This document shows, piece by piece, positions 24,571 to 38,707 of a DNA stretch of 64,000 nucleotides (positions are counted from its first letter, which is position 1; each line of letters starts with the position of its first letter). Origin of the DNA: Davidsoniella eucalypti (Eukaryota > Ascomycota > Sordariomycetes > Microascales > Ceratocystidaceae); contig RMBW01000005.1 of assembly GCA_004009845.1 (NCBI GenBank), positions 186,001 through 250,000 on the forward strand. The letters are read 5' to 3'. A program made the translations under genes and the position numbers. A model generated the notes under the pieces. That model was not told the DNA's origin. It searched no databases and was given only the letters and a program-made list of their open reading frames with translations.

Positions 24571-25616
24571 ACTAATCAGTCAGCATACATATAAATTTTG
24601 GTGACGTGGAGAAACTGTACAAATAATTGGAATATGAACATTCAAGAGATCATGGAATATCACTAGTAGCTATCAATAAATACGATTAGATGACTTTGGT
24701 AAAGACAATACTCTTTATGTTACGTGGCATTAATATCAAACTAAAAATCCAAGATCGACCGTGAAGCAGAATTTATTGGCAAAAGAAGAAAAAGAAAAAA
24801 AAACGACTTCATTGCAGAAAATCATGTAATCTTTTTTTTTCTTTTGAGCCAAAAGTCAAAACATCTCTACAACATACTACTTACTTAATACTCCCTGATG
24901 CTAATGCTCCATTAAAAAAAATTAGGTGGTGGTGAAACTAATGAGTTCAGACAAAGGAAAGTATAGATAAAAGAGAACAATTTGACTAAAAAGAATAGAG
25001 AGACAAATGACTACGTTTTTTTTTTACCAAGACGAAAGCCAAAATAAAGAACAGATTCAAACTTAGAACGAGCAAGTGTAAAGTGTGCATGTATGGAATG
25101 GAATGTTGATGTTAGTGTTATAGGAAAGAGAAGGAGGGGGCTTAAAAAAGTGAATAAGTATTCTAACAAGAACGCCTCGTAACACACAAAAAGCTAAGAA
25201 GATAGCAAGAAACAACAAGACGATCTTTGTAACAGAAGAAATAAAATAATAAAAGAAAAGAGGGGTAGGCAAGTTATGAAAAAGAAAAGAAATAAACAGG
25301 TAAACTAAAAGGGGAATCAAAAAAAGTTGAACAACAGCGGCTATGAAGGAACTTTGAGCAATGTGAATTTTTTTCGACTCTCGGCATTGGAAATGAGAGA
25401 AATGAAAAAAATAATGGAAAAAATAAGTGAGGGAACAATAGGAGAGACAAAGAAAAGAGCCTTTTTCAACTTGTGCTACATCGAAATGGACTGTTTGCGT
25501 TTATGATACCAAGAGCAAAATGACCACTTTCGCTGACGAACAAGAGACTTTTGAGTCTCGGGCATCATCTTACATGATATATTGGTAAGGCTGACATCTC
25601 CGGCTGCACCGTCATT
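24571..25616. other. 3' convergent intergenic region
   Basis: A-rich on the plus strand, with many A and T runs; 3' flanks of UAP1 and the Msb1-like gene. No gene seen. Confidence 0.6.
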
Positions 25617-28600
25617 CTAGTGGCGGACAGGGTGAGCCATAACACCAGGGCCCGAGACACCCTCCATGTTACCAGTGAGCTCAGCGACGCGGGCCTTGAT
25701 ACGGGCAACGCGAGACTCGATAGCTATAAGAAAAAAAATCGAATGTTAGTCAAATAACTTCAATGGCATACATACAAACTCATCTCAGAGAACTGTATAT
25801 ACACAGGAACGAGGCGGTTACTTACTCTCTTCCCCGGAGGTGTCATCATCTAGATCAGCGGCGCGGGGGGCCGGGGCCGGAGCAGGAGCTCTAACGGGGA
25901 TCTGGCGCTGGCGCTGAAGAGCACGCTCTTGGGCGTTGCGGCGAAGACGAGCCCAGCGCTCATCCTCAAACTCAGCTCTCGGCTCCGAAGTATCTACCAC
26001 CTTCTTAAGGGGAACAGAGGGTTCGGGGCTGCGAGCGTGACGTAGGATAGGAGGAGGCAGAGCATCGTCGGAATCACTCTCGTTGGGGACAAAGGAAGGC
26101 TGCTCCATCATAGGACCTTGATCAAAGCGAGAGAACTCTTTACGGGCTTCGTTGGCGTCATCGGTGGGGATGTCGTCCAATGAGGGCTCGTACTCGGGGT
26201 TGCTCTGTCTAGGAACAGGAGAAACGATTGGCGAGGGAGCAGCATCAGTATGAGTATCGAGGGGAAGAGGAGAAGGGGCTGTAGGCACAGTCTTTTCCAA
26301 AGGCTCCTCGGCGGCTACAGCCTCATCCACTTCAGGCTCCTCAACAGCAGCAACAGCGGGGGCTTCCGGCTCAACCACATCCTTAGCAATGGGAGCGGGT
26401 GAGGCAGGCAAGGTGGCGGTGGTAGGAGAAGTAACAGCAGACTTGGGCTTGTTGTTCTCCTTGATCATAACGTTAAGTTGTTCAGCAGCATTACCGGGAA
26501 TCTTCGAGGTCCGGTTCCTACGGCTGAAGAGCTTCTTGAAGCCACCCGAGGTCTTTTCCGGGGGAGGAGAGGGAATCATAGCAGGCTTCTCAGCAACAGA
26601 AACCTTTTGAAGCTTTTTGCCTTTCTTACTGCTTTCGGGGCTAGCAGGAGTCAAAACTTTGGTCAAAGGGTCAGTCTTCACTTCAACGCTAGGCTTAGGA
26701 GCAGCAGCTGCTGACATGACCGGTGCAATGGGAACGGGCTCCGGCGTCATGACGCGCTCTACGGGTTCCTCTTCCACAATGGGAGGAACGACACTGATGG
26801 AACTTCCGGCGGGAATAGAGCCGTTGACAGCCAAAAGGCCTTCGCCCTTTCCGGCATTGGAGTTAGTCAGGTAATCTCCACGAATAGCGTCCTTATCATA
26901 CTTGCTGGCCCACTTAAGAGCAGAAGAAGCTTCGGAAACTAAAACCGTTTGCATGGTTAACATACTATAGGTCTTTTCGTGTAGGAGATCCGCGTCAGTA
27001 CGGCCACGGCGAATGGGAGGAGGCAGCATCTTCTGGTGCTCTTCTCTCTGCTTCGCTTGAAGCTGAGCGGCGGCAGCCTGAATGCGGGCCTGTTGATCAG
27101 GGCCAATGCTAGTCTTGCTAAGACTCAACGGGTGCATCTGATCAAGTGCTTTGTCTTGGGGGGATTTAGTCGCAGTAGACTTGCTTCTGCCTAGCTTTCC
27201 CCTACGAGTCCAGCTAAAGAATCCCTTCTTCTCGGCAATGTAGGCGCCTTCATCAGGGGAAGGTCCGGAGCCAACAACAAGCTCCTCGACAATCAACCAA
27301 CGAGCAGCTTTGATGTCGGTCTCAATGACAGCGCAGCGACCAAATGAAGACTTCCGGGTGGATGTCTCCTCAGGGCCAAGACTGCTGATCCAAACCCACC
27401 AGAAACAATCATCAAGGTCAACGGGCTTAATGCTAGCCAGCTCACCACGCTCAAGATTTTGAGGGGCACTCTCAAGGCGAGGACGGTGAGATTGCGAACT
27501 ATGCTGTCTGACGGTCGTCTCGATGCGAGGCAGGACCTTATCTGGGGGCAAAAGAAGGCCCGAGTTGCCGTTGGATCCTTCCTCAAAACCAGAGGACATG
27601 AAGTCAGCCCACGATGGCGTAGTCGGGCGTCCCAAGTTCACAGCGCTACCGTAAGCAGGGGTTGTCCGTAAGCCCATGGGACGACGAGAAATGGCATGCT
27701 TCTCTTCGTCACTATCTTCCTCCTCCATTGTTGTCGAGAAGCCAAGATCCTCGAAGCGAGACCATGAAGCGTCTCTAAGGCTAGTGGAGTGCTTCGAACT
27801 TGACGCCTGCGACTGGTTTATGGAGGAGATTGACTTTAGGACACGACGGCACTCTTCAGTGAGGGCCTTGACAGGATCCTCAAACTCCGAGTAGGCTTTC
27901 AGACCCTTGTCCGAGTCACGGAACTGGAAGTGGCTAGCTCTACGCAGAAGAGAGAATGGGCCGGGAGACACAGTGGTAACATGCATGGCGATCTTGTGCG
28001 TCGAATATTGCAGTAGAGTAGGGCGCTGAGGGGGGTATTCGGTCTCTTCGAGAAGTTTCTGCATCGACATGGGCAGGATAGAGATTCCAGCGCGGGGTGT
28101 TGCGGGACCCAGAGAGCGCAGATAAGCGAAGAATAGATGGCTCGTCGCGTCAGCGGCGCTATACGAAGTGTTAGAAATACCGTAGATACATATATAGTTG
28201 ACATGTGGTGGTAACACGGCGCATTGCATGTGCTATATGTCAGATTGGTAACGTACCTTAAGAAAACCTTGTAGCCGCCATCGAAGCCATTTCCGGTGTC
28301 TCTATGTTCGAAAGTCCACCAGGAAGCCATGCGCGACAGTTTGCGACCACCCATGCCATTGAGCTTAGCGTGGGCAGCAATCGCGGATAGAAGGTCGAAG
28401 AAGTCGAAGATGATGCATGACTTGGCTCCATTCTCTACACTGAGAGGAATGAAAGTCTTGAAGGAATCGCGAGCGAAGCTCGAATCTGTCGATCGTGTTC
28501 GTTAGATTTATCGTGCATATTCAGGAATAAGTCAAGCCTCATGGACTCTTAAACCCTGGTGTACTTACCCTGCTCACCAACTTTGAACAACTCGTATGCA

Positions 28601-29124
28601 TCCCAGCCCACCACACCGCCAGGAAGGCGAGACCAGCACCATTTGACGATGCCGCAGATGACCTGATGGTAGATGTTAGAAATGGCCGGTATAACGGTAT
28701 CCATCATGGGGAACTCACCATAGGATCGGTCATGCGTAGCTCCTGGATAAGGTTTTCGCTCTTCAGGCCCATCGCAGGGTCGAAGAACCGCCGAATAAAA
28801 GTCCGCACGGCACTCGGGTTAGAAGCCGGGCGGAAGGGTAGCAGGAAGAAAGGAAGGTCAAGGGCTATTTGGCAAAATTAGGTTAGTCAGTGACTCTGGA
28901 CTGCGCTAGTGAGTCTAGCTCTTTTGGCATTTGAGCAACCTACCGCGCGATTTGAGCTCTTCGGTGCATCGTCGGATGAGCTCCTGAATCTCTTCAGGCT
29001 CGACGGCCGTTCTGGTCCAAGCATCTTCCCATCGCTGCTTGGAGACCTGGAGGCTGTTTTCGTCGTCGCCGCCTTTCTTCTTCTTGCCGTCTCGGCCGGC
29101 CAGGCGCGAGAAGATACCGGGCAT
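25617..29124 (-). CDS. Msb1-like morphogenesis protein, six exons
   Basis: Related to the Msb1/Mug8 family linked to polarised growth and Cdc42/Rho signalling in yeasts. Exons on the minus strand: 28944-29124, 28719-28864, 28569-28662, 28257-28485, 25826-28158 and 25617-25723. Introns are 56-102 bp and all phases agree, giving 1029 residues. The N-terminal 450 residues carry the conserved domain: EEIQELIRRCTEELKSR, LPFFLLPFRP, VKWCWSRLPGGVV, GGRKLSRMASWWTFEHRD, and YPPQRPTLLQ. The remainder is disordered, rich in Pro, Ser, Glu and Ala, with basic patches (KKLFSRRNRTSK). The small last exon encodes IESRVARIKARVAELTG and ends MAHPVRH. The first exon donor is GTAGGT, as in the F-box gene. Family assignment is from memory of the domain; the exact role in filamentous fungi is not known to me. 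Confidence 0.85.
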
Positions 29125-30749
29125 TGTGTCGGTCGTCGATTGTGTATGGGTGTGTATGGGTTGTTGTTTGTTCGTAAATTCGGGTCTGGAGATGGACAGG
29201 CAGGTCAGTTTGTGAGGCTCGGGGATTTATTTGGACACACGGCGCTAGAAAAGCGCATTGGATTTTGTCTCAGGGGCAGCAAAGGGAGTAGAATCAAACA
29301 AGAAGTCGCACACATTGACGCACTGGAAATCAATAGCGGCTTTGCTGATGGAATTGAAAGGCCAGACTATGAGCAAAATCCGGACTGCTTAGAAGAAAAA
29401 GGCATGTCCCGTATTTTGCTCGCACAAATATCTAGCACACGGAAGTAGCAACTGCTGTTTCTGGGTATTTCAGGGTAGGGGTCACTGACAAGTACAGAGT
29501 ACTCACGATGGGAAGGGCAAAAGCTGCAGTTGCCCGAAGGAGTCGTGAGCTTAGTGGCGCGTTGCTATCAGAGGCGTTGGCGGGACGTCCAGAGAGGGAA
29601 TATGGCTGGTCTGGAACGAGGTGTATATATCTGGCAGAAATCTGGTAGATATACAGAGGGACTAGATAAGTGTGTCGCTCATGCAGCCTCAAGTAGAGTC
29701 GAATGGGTGAGCTTTCGCTTAGTGTGACGGCCGTTCGTTGTAAGGCGTATCAATGGTGTGTGAGCGAGCTCTACAAAGCTGGTCGATAAATCAAGACAAG
29801 CCGAAAGCTTAGGCTGGTCGTATCGTATAGTTGTATGTGGTTCAAAGGTCTAGTCGGGTGGAAAACAGAAGAAAGGAAATAAAGCAAAGTAGGCAGGCAG
29901 ACAACTTTGGAACAGAAGAAACAAAAGAGTGTTATCAGGTCAGGGGTATAAAACGTCCTGTCCGTGGTCGAATAGGCTATAAGAAACCAGAGTGTTGGTG
30001 ATATAGGGACTGGTGCACTGAGTAAGTCGATGGGCGTGGCACTGTGACGCGAATGCGCTGTACGTCAAAAAGAACGGCAAATGATGGGGGTTAAAGAAAC
30101 GGTATACTAGAGAGGGACAAGAAAGAAACAAATAATTATAGCATGTACAGTGAAAATAATAAAAGCAGCTACTGGAAAGAATGACTAGAAAATAGTACTA
30201 AGAAACAAGGTGACAATTTTGAAAGCTGCAACGACTGGAGGACTACCAACAATCACAACAGAGTTGGAAAAAGAAAAGAAAAAAGAAGAAGAAAAGTTAG
30301 AAGAGGAGAAAGCAGACGAGGAAACCCTCACTATCACAAAAGAACAAAAGAAGCGAGCCGGGAAAAAAAAAGAAGAAAAACCACACCAACGTGAAGGGCT
30401 AACAGGACATGAGATTGGATCGAGGAGGAAGATTTGGTCAGGGGCACATGAAAAACCCAAATGTAATCTTGGGCTTCTCAGGCTCAGCAGCCAGCACGCA
30501 GGTATCTTTTGCCAGCCAGCCCACCATGTTGGTACATAGCTACCTAGCTCTAGTCAGGGACGGGCTTGAATGAGTAGGCCTGATTGGGATTAGCCGCAAT
30601 GGGCGGCCAGGTACCGAAGCAAGTTCTAGACAAATCCACATCTTAAGCTCTTGTATCTTTGTCCACCTCTGCTGGTTATCTTTCCTGCTCTCCTGCTGTT
30701 CTTGCTGCTTGTCTCGCCCTCGAAGGGAGAGCTACAATACATGTTTTGG

Positions 30750-30791
<42 letters not shown>

Positions 30792-33700
30792 GCCATCATG
30801 CAGAGCAAAGCTTCTAGCGAGAGTATGCGAGAGCGCCTGGGCTGGCGGTTCAATCTCTCCATCACATGCCCCCTTGTGCGCCGTCGGAGGGTGATATGGG
30901 GATTCCAAGGTTGTGAAGAACGTTCCTGGTGTGATTGCTTCACAAAGGCGAAGGCTCAAGGCGAGCATGACCGGTCAGTAAAGCTAATCAGGATAGAGAT
31001 AGAGAACAAACATTATCGCCAGGATAAGTGACAGGAACCCACCTACCTTATGACGAACAGCGAACATGAAGGTTTACCGACGACTAGCCTCCTTTCCCAA
31101 GCCAATACTAACTAATACGACCTCTCCAAGCTCGATCGGCTCAGGACAGGCTAACGTCAAGGGCTAGTCAGTCCAGCTAGCTCCATTACAAGGAAGCGTC
31201 GAATTACCTTTGCTGACTTTGTGGGCACTGATGGAGGCTAGCGCAGACTCAGCGTCCGATCTGCTGTGCTACTACAAGAAATGCAACTAGAGCGGACTTG
31301 TATTTGCACTATGTATAGTTGTACCGATAGCAAGTCAGCTTTGAAAGGGATTCATCGGGGCGTACGATCCGCAAGAGGACGTTGGCTTGGCTTAGACATC
31401 TCACTATCTATAAGACGGACCTGCAGTAATATCAGTCCACTACATTGTCCCTCCCTATCTAGCAGCGGGCAAAGATATCACGACACTTGGTGATATTAGA
31501 AGCATTATCAAACTAGAACAGCGCTCGAAACCGACCATCCAAACGTCCGCGGTGTTTCTACACCGAAAATATATCGTCAAACTTATGCTAAAGCTACGAA
31601 ACAAGCTATTTGAGGTAGCGATTCATGCAGCCAATTATTGAAAATTGAATCCGCTATAAATCTAGCGCACAGAGGTCGCCGTATAAAAAAAAGACAGGCA
31701 AACTTGGAAAGGGTTCAAGCCGTGACATGAAAAAGTGGGGCCTTTCGGTGGTATTTTCGCCATTTTTTACAACCCTTTCAGAGTACTTTCCCTGTGTCGA
31801 TTGCTCGACATCCCATCCTCTTGCGCACGTTGCTTTTTCTTTATTTTACATTTGGTAATATATAGATTTCTTTTTATCGAGACTCTTGTACAGAAAGAGC
31901 CGTCAAACATTAGGGTCTAGGGCTTGAAATATACATCTTGTTTCACCACAGCGCCCCTTGACCCTATCAGATGTGAAATGACGACTCTAACGAGAAAAAG
32001 GGTTCTGTAGATTGGCCATAAGGGAAATCTAGAAATCAATAGCTCAGCCGAGCCATAAAAGGTGCCAGGGTCCGACAATAGTAAAGAACGCCAGAACAAT
32101 CAAGACATGGATATTCAACCACAAAACGCCCCCTGCGAGCGCTAGACAGAGGTTAAGGCAACGGTCATCCCCAGGCATTTATATTTTATATTTTGTTGAC
32201 ACCAAAATAGGTCGCCATAGGGATGTGAAAAAACCCAAAAACCCCAAAAAACAGAGAGTGAAGCTAGTGTGTTTCATGGTTTTCCAGTGACCTGCGAGTC
32301 AGCTAGCGAATCGACGTTGGCCCAGCCCTACTTTGTCTAAAACCGTCTCCCTGCCATTTGCCCAATCACGCCGTCCGTTTCGTCTGCTTTTCCATGCGTA
32401 TAGAACCAGTTCGCTACTATCTTCGGAGAGGCATATCACATATCACACTGTGTGTCCAGACACTAGAATTACACCCGGAGATACATGCCTGGCAATGTGT
32501 TGTCATGTTGGATAGCTAAGAGGTGTCTCTGGATTATATAAAGGCTTTCGGACGTACATCGATATACTGCGATCTCTGTTGGCGTATATCCTCTGTATGG
32601 CTAATCTAAGAACGCCGGACTCTGCCACATTGTCCGTAGCACCCTGCAGGATAAACATAGACTAAGCTGTGATGACATCCCTCGTTGTAATATCGATGTG
32701 CTATCAACTATTGAGATGCTAGGTATGTGTGTAACTACACCGCTCTGAATTGCAACTAATAAATCACCTATGTGCTTGGTAACAAGGTTTGGTTCGTTAT
32801 AGGCAGAGTTATATATATTATCACACCCATATATGACTAGTACTTTGATAGCTGCGGGGTTTCACCAAATCATATCCAGAGGCCATCGTGGCTCGGGAAC
32901 GTGCATTGTAGACTCATCTCATCACAATCTCCACATCTGCCGTCAGGAAACTTGCATGATAACATCTTGGCTACAGACAAGTGTATCTGTGGTTCTTATC
33001 TTTCTTGGATTAGAGCCGGCGATGGAATACCTGCAATGTTTCGCTCTTGTATTACCTCTTTGTTTGCAAGTCATCGACGGACCTTTTGTTCCCTCTTCGT
33101 ATGTTGACCCATATATATCTTAATTTTCTTGGTAATTCTCCTTGTTTGTTGGCGTGTAAATCCTCCCAATGTGCTGTGTAGGCTATAGTGCCGTACTCCG
33201 GACCAATTGTTTTGAAGCAATGAGTGTATGTCTCTTTTTTCTTAGTGTTCCCAAAACCACAAGGAATATTAACGCGGTTCCGCAGGACCCATGAAGTCTC
33301 ACTGCTATATACATATATGAATGCTATCTGCACGATTATGGATAATGGGATGGCACTATACACAGAAGAGATATAGACTGACTGCTGTTGGGTTCCCGGC
33401 GGTAGAATGCACACTTACATTCGTTATCAAAGCTTCACGAAAGCCCACTGGGCCGTTTGTTCTGCAAGGGAGACGAACGCCTTTCGCCTGAGGTCACCAA
33501 CTTCGGCTACCTGATGTTTCACAGTATCAACAAATACGAAGTATGAATCAAGTGGCAAGTACCTGGATTTGATATGAACGCAAGAAATGTAGATAAGTTT
33601 AATTTGGAAAATATACAGATATTTGTGTGAAAGACTCCCCTCACATGGATATACATATGTATGTCGCTGACTTTTGTCTACAATGCAGGGACAGAAACAT

Positions 33701-34046
33701 ACTGGCTTTAGTCAGTCTCAACCCCTCGAGTACCTGCGACTTAAGGGATATAATGTGGCTATGAGTGTGAAACTGAGGCGACTAGTAGCGTGCCATGAAC
33801 CGTGAACTATAGGTATGGCTTAAAGACCTGCCGGTATCATATTACTGTTATATTGTCACATACACAGATGTACGTTGCATGCTACGAGAGGTTTCCTGGA
33901 TATCTGGTGTCTGAGACTATACTTCATATATCACAAGCCATCCAAGACACGAGATAGGTGGGGGTAAAACTGAATGGATTATAGTAAGAAATGTAGTGTT
34001 ATTAAACTGAAAATGTAGGCACAAAAACAGAAATGGCCATGATTAT
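29125..34046. other. gene-poor intergenic region
   Basis: The first 600 bp is the promoter side of the Msb1-like gene. The rest has only short frames without motifs, several of them low complexity (for example a Lys/Glu-rich frame at 30210-30539). A (CT)n run is listed separately. A Cys-containing frame near 32901-33107 was considered and not called. Confidence 0.5.
30752..30789 (+). repeat. (CT)n microsatellite
   Basis: About 19 perfect CT dinucleotides. Confidence 0.95.
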
Positions 34047-36688
34047 CTAGGCTTTATTATTCGGCGCAGAAGTATCTGTATCATTATCCACCATGACGAT
34101 AGCCGGCCCTCCACGTTCGTCGTCATCGCTTTCCTCGGCATGCATGTTCGTAGGTGAAAACAGATCGATAAAGGGACCCAATGGGCCCTCAGCAGGAGAC
34201 GGAGAGCTTCCATTACTATTATGTAGAAAGGGATGGACAGGCACATCTGAGTTCTCCGCATTAGACACAGGACCACGAACGGGATCCACGGGCGCTGTAT
34301 AACTTCTGTGTAGACCAGGGTGAGTATCCCTAATATCGATCACGGGCCGCCTGGGCAAAGGAGGAGCACGTTCCTGCTGTACTTGACTACTACGAGCTGG
34401 CTGATATGTCTGTCGACGTGGCAGAGGGGGAACACGTTCGTCATCCCTTAGTTCGAGAGAAAATGCGTTGGCGAAGAATTCAGATAACATATCGTTGTGT
34501 CCGCCACGGCCGCGGCCACGGCCACTTCTTTGGGAACTGAAAGATGACCGGTGGGAAAGGGGGGCGGATTGAGCAACGGACCGAGGGTTGGGTCGTCGAG
34601 GAGGCAAAGCTGGGTTCTGTTGCTGGCGACTTGGCACCCAAGATCTAGGAGCAGGTCTAGTAGGAGGCCTAGATTCAGGAAGCTCGATTTCAGGATCGGA
34701 GTGATATTCTGGATCCTGAGTAGGTGGTCTTGCGACTGGCCTAGGTGGTTTAGGTGGTGGTGTATCTTGTGATTTTTGTTCATCTTTACCCTCTTTCTGA
34801 TCAGGCATTAATTCTTGGTCCTTTTCAATGGGACCAGAGCCACCCTCAATGTCGATAAAGCCACAGCGAGTGAGAATCTTGTTAACAATACGGGGGTATC
34901 TCAAATGACCGCTAACATAATCTGTGAGGTTCATGTTCACGACTCCCTTCACATCTTCAATCTCTTGCAGACCGGCGATTCCCAATTGGAGACTTGATGT
35001 GCGATACATGAAACCTAGAATATAATCGTTTGATGAATACACATTGTGGATGTTACCAGCCACGACGGATTTCATAGCAAGCCAATACGACTGGTCAGAC
35101 GGCGCCGGTGCACCGATAAGCACCACAGTGTCTACAAGACCGTACGCTTCTCGGTCAGCCAGTGACTTGAGGCACGAATAGATTACACGGGCACCAAGTG
35201 AATAGCCTACAAGCGTCACTGGACGCTCGCCTTGGACCTTATTGATCAGAGCATCTGCCAACACTTTGCCAGCTTTGTCTGATCGGTTGCGAGCAAGACT
35301 GAAGGGGTTGTCGATTTTGGCAGCTATTGATATGATGTAAGCAGGCCACAGGGCAGCCCATAAGCTAGAAAGCACTGTTCTCTTGAGAATTTCAACTTTG
35401 ACTGCGTTCCAGGCATACGACCGGATTAGCCCTTCTAGAGCTGTCCCTAGTGCTACAAGGCATTTCATCTCATATCGTAGAGCAAAGACTTCGGTGTCAT
35501 CGCTTAGGCATCTCCATGGCTTGGTGATATCATCTTTGGAGGTAAGCCAGCCATTTACGCCTATAGTGACACGAAGTCGTCTTGACATTCCTCCCTCGTC
35601 ATCATCGTCATCGTCATCTTCTTCATCAGCAAGAGGAATAAACTTGAAGTCCTCGACCTCTTTCGCATACTTGTCCATCATTTTGCCCTTGTATGAATTA
35701 GTATGAATGCATCTCTTGGTATGATATTCGCGTTGCTTACAGTCATTGAAGCACCAAAGGCGCCAAACAAAGCGCCGACGAGGGCGCTGTTCATCCAGAA
35801 GATACCTAGAAAGCTGGCCACGCCACCAAGACCAACTGTGCCCATCAGACCTCCGAGTGCGCCAGCAACAACTGGGGCGGCAAGACCTCCCGTAACACCA
35901 ATGATTGCGGCGCCTGCTACAGAAGCTAGCCCGACTTTCCAGGCACGCCCGATCTCATTTCGCTGGCGGCGCCCCTGGGTCTCTGCATCGGCAGACATCG
36001 CCTTCTTATCAGCAGAGGCCTGGATGAGAGACTGGGCAATCAGCTTTTCTTCGGTAGCAAGAACAGACATGGGAAGATCTAGCGATGATGCTAGGTAGCG
36101 CATCATTATAGAAGCATAGGCTGAATAGTGCCCACTCGCTAGCTGAAACAGCAGCACACAGCTTAATATTTCCTTTCGGTCATCGATAGAGATGGAATTG
36201 AGGCTACTTGGAATCGGCTTGTGCGACGCCTTTAGCGATTCTGTATCCGCGCGGAACTTGGCTTCTCTAGCGGCGTGAGTAGCTCGACGGGCTTTATTAG
36301 CTGCGATACGCTCGCTTCGAGTGTGTCGCTCTATTTGGAACCCGGGTTCATCAGGACGGGTCACTAGTTCTCGAAACTTGTCGAGAAACTCCTTGCTCCA
36401 AGCATCAAGATGAGCCTGAGCTCCTTTGCGCAAAGCTAATAATGAGTGGTCTATATCTTCCTTCTGGTAATGATAGGTGCTATAGGCGATAGAATCCTCA
36501 TCTTCATAAACAGTGGAGCTGTCATCGAAGCTGTCCCAGTGTGACGAGCTTTTGCTGTAATCACATATTAGTTGGGCACGCATGTAGGACGTGATTTCTT
36601 GTACCAGCGTAAACAGAATTCTGCGCTGGGCTGGCTTCAGCACCACCAGCAACTGCTGGGGATCAGTTGCGAGTGGCGTTGGCGGCAT
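34047..36688 (-). CDS. DUF726-family alpha/beta-hydrolase, membrane-associated (TMCO4/Mil1-like)
   Basis: Exons 35741-36688 and 34047-35687 on the minus strand, joined by a 53-bp intron (GTAAGC donor, ATACTAAT branch, AAG acceptor), give 862 residues. Residues of about 250-316 form Gly/Ala-rich hydrophobic segments, probably two or more membrane helices, split from the catalytic part by the intron. An acidic run (Asp/Glu) follows. The hydrolase domain contains the nucleophile elbow VTLVGYSLGARVIYS (GYSLG at about 477-481), VVLIGAPAP, and HLRYPRIVNKIL near the expected catalytic His. The C-terminal 250 residues are disordered, Pro/Arg-rich, with repeated PPLPRR motifs that could bind SH3 domains. 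In yeast the homologue Mil1 interacts with the AP-1 adaptor Apm2; substrate unknown. The gene is divergent from SSB1. Confidence 0.88.
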
Positions 36689-37818
36689 TTCGTGGTAGAT
36701 CGTTCAAGAGTCTTTAGTCTCTAGGGTTAGGTCGTAGCGAAATAATAGAATAGGGATGAGAGTAGGATCTTGAGATGCAGTTCGGTCAGACAGGTAGTGG
36801 AGGAATCGAATAATAATCTAGAAGTTGTCGGTAGAACAACCGGTTTAGGCTATCAAAAAAGCGTATGCAATATGTGTATGTACAATGTTCATGCATATAT
36901 CACGAACATTTGAATCTGTGCTTGTCAATATGTGTTAAGGGGAGAGATTGTATTATGTATACTCCAACTAAGCCCAAAACAAAAACTTTGAGGCGTGTCA
37001 TGCCCAATTATTAGTAAACTTGATGCTTGCCGCGAGGAGGTGGCTGGCCTCGCGTGAAACTTCCCAGGGCACCTTAATTGGTTTATCCAGGTGCTGCCAT
37101 GCATGATCAACAACAACAAAGCAGGTTGAGAAACAATTCGGAGTTAACGTGAAGACTGGATGGAAAGTCCATACAAACAGTGATTTGCATCATCGTACAT
37201 GCTAATATGTTGTCTGTCAGTTGTTTTCCTTCTATTGTTTGTTAGTTGGTCCTTCTGGCTCCTTCGTCATGACTTGATCGAGCGTCGCGGTTGCTGTTCT
37301 GGTTTTCTGTTTTGTTTCTGAGCAAACTAGACGACCAGGGTTGTTGAAAGCTGTGTGGCTGATGGAATGGTAGCGTGTGGCAAAATTAGGCGTTTCCGTG
37401 TGGCGCTAGCGGTTCTGACCACTCAGAGCATTTGCTTGTGCACTTGGTGGCCGTCGTGCCCGAATAATTTAGCTGATAAGATAGGGCTTGTGGCCACGGA
37501 AAAAGTGACATTGTCACGTTCAGGTACCTTTTAAGTGCGTTCTCACCAAATTTGGTGCGCGGCAGGGTGAAAAATACTTGCAAGTTCTTATCTTGTCAAT
37601 GGCGGGGTTTCCTCACAACGAAACACTGGCCCCACCAAAAAAAACCCAGAAAAAAAAGTTTAGACTGGCTGAAGGAACGAAGAAAATTTCCTGTCGTCGT
37701 CCAGTGAACAAAATATAACCATCACCTTTCCTTCTTGATCTTTCCTTCTCTTTCTTCAGCAACATCGAATCGTTGTTGAATTTTTTGTCGATCTTCTTAC
37801 GACACCACATACATCAAA
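36689..37818. other. divergent promoter region between the DUF726 gene and SSB1
   Basis: About 1.1 kb between two divergent starts. The last 200 bp before SSB1 is C/T-rich, as expected for a highly expressed fungal gene leader. No gene seen. Confidence 0.6.
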
Positions 37819-38675
37819 ATGGCTGACGAGGTTTACGACGGTGCCATCGGTATCGATCTGGGTACGCTTTTCTCTCTTTCCTGCTGCAACTGTTTGTTGA
37901 TGGACATATCATGTTCAAAAGCTTACAGTTGCTGTCGACTACCCCTCCCCCGTCTCGAAACGCACAAAATATTTTTTTCGTTGCGGAAAATCTATGCGGG
38001 AGCATACATCATCAATAGAGGACACAGAATGCTAACGCTTCACTTTCAGGTACCACCTACTCTTGCGTGGCTATCTACGAGGGTACCAATGTCGAGATCA
38101 TCGCCAACGAGCAGGGTAACTTCACCACCCCTTCTTTCGTCTCCTTCACCGACAAGGAGCGTCTGATTGGTGAGGCTGCCAAGAACCAGGCTGCCATGAA
38201 CCCCACCAATACCATCTTCGATGTCAAGTACGTGATACTCCGGCTTTTCTCAGGTGAAAACACCGCCTACTGCACACTCGAAAGTCACCAGCATATACTG
38301 GATTCTCGAAACAAAGCCGAGAAAGACAATCACACCAAATATCAAAACTAACATCCTTTTCACAGGCGTCTGATTGGTCGTCGCTTTGATGACCCTATCG
38401 TCAAGAAGGATGCCGAGTCGTGGCCCTTCAAGATCATCGATGAGGCTGGCTCCCCCAAGGTCGAGGTTGACTACCTCGGTGAGCGCAAGTCTTTCTCTCC
38501 CCAGGAGGTCTCTTCCATGGTTCTACTGAAGGTGCGCTAATCTTTCAACAACATATTTTCATACTGGAATAACCTTGTGCTAACAACCCCATAGATGAAG
38601 GAGATTGCTGAGGCCAAGATCGGCAAGAAGGTCGAGAAGGCCGTCATCACCGTTCCTGCCTACTTCAACGACAAC

Positions 38676-38707
<32 letters not shown>

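Noticed and set aside
28909..29448. 179-codon plus-strand frame
   Set aside because: Antisense to exon 1 and promoter of the Msb1-like gene, which has strong splice and domain support.
30210..30539. Lys/Glu-rich plus-strand frame
   Set aside because: Low complexity from an A/G-rich tract; no start context, intron or homologue-like segment.
32901..33107. Cys-containing plus-strand frame resembling a small secreted protein
   Set aside because: No signal peptide, two other overlapping frames are also open, and cysteine spacing fits no family I know.
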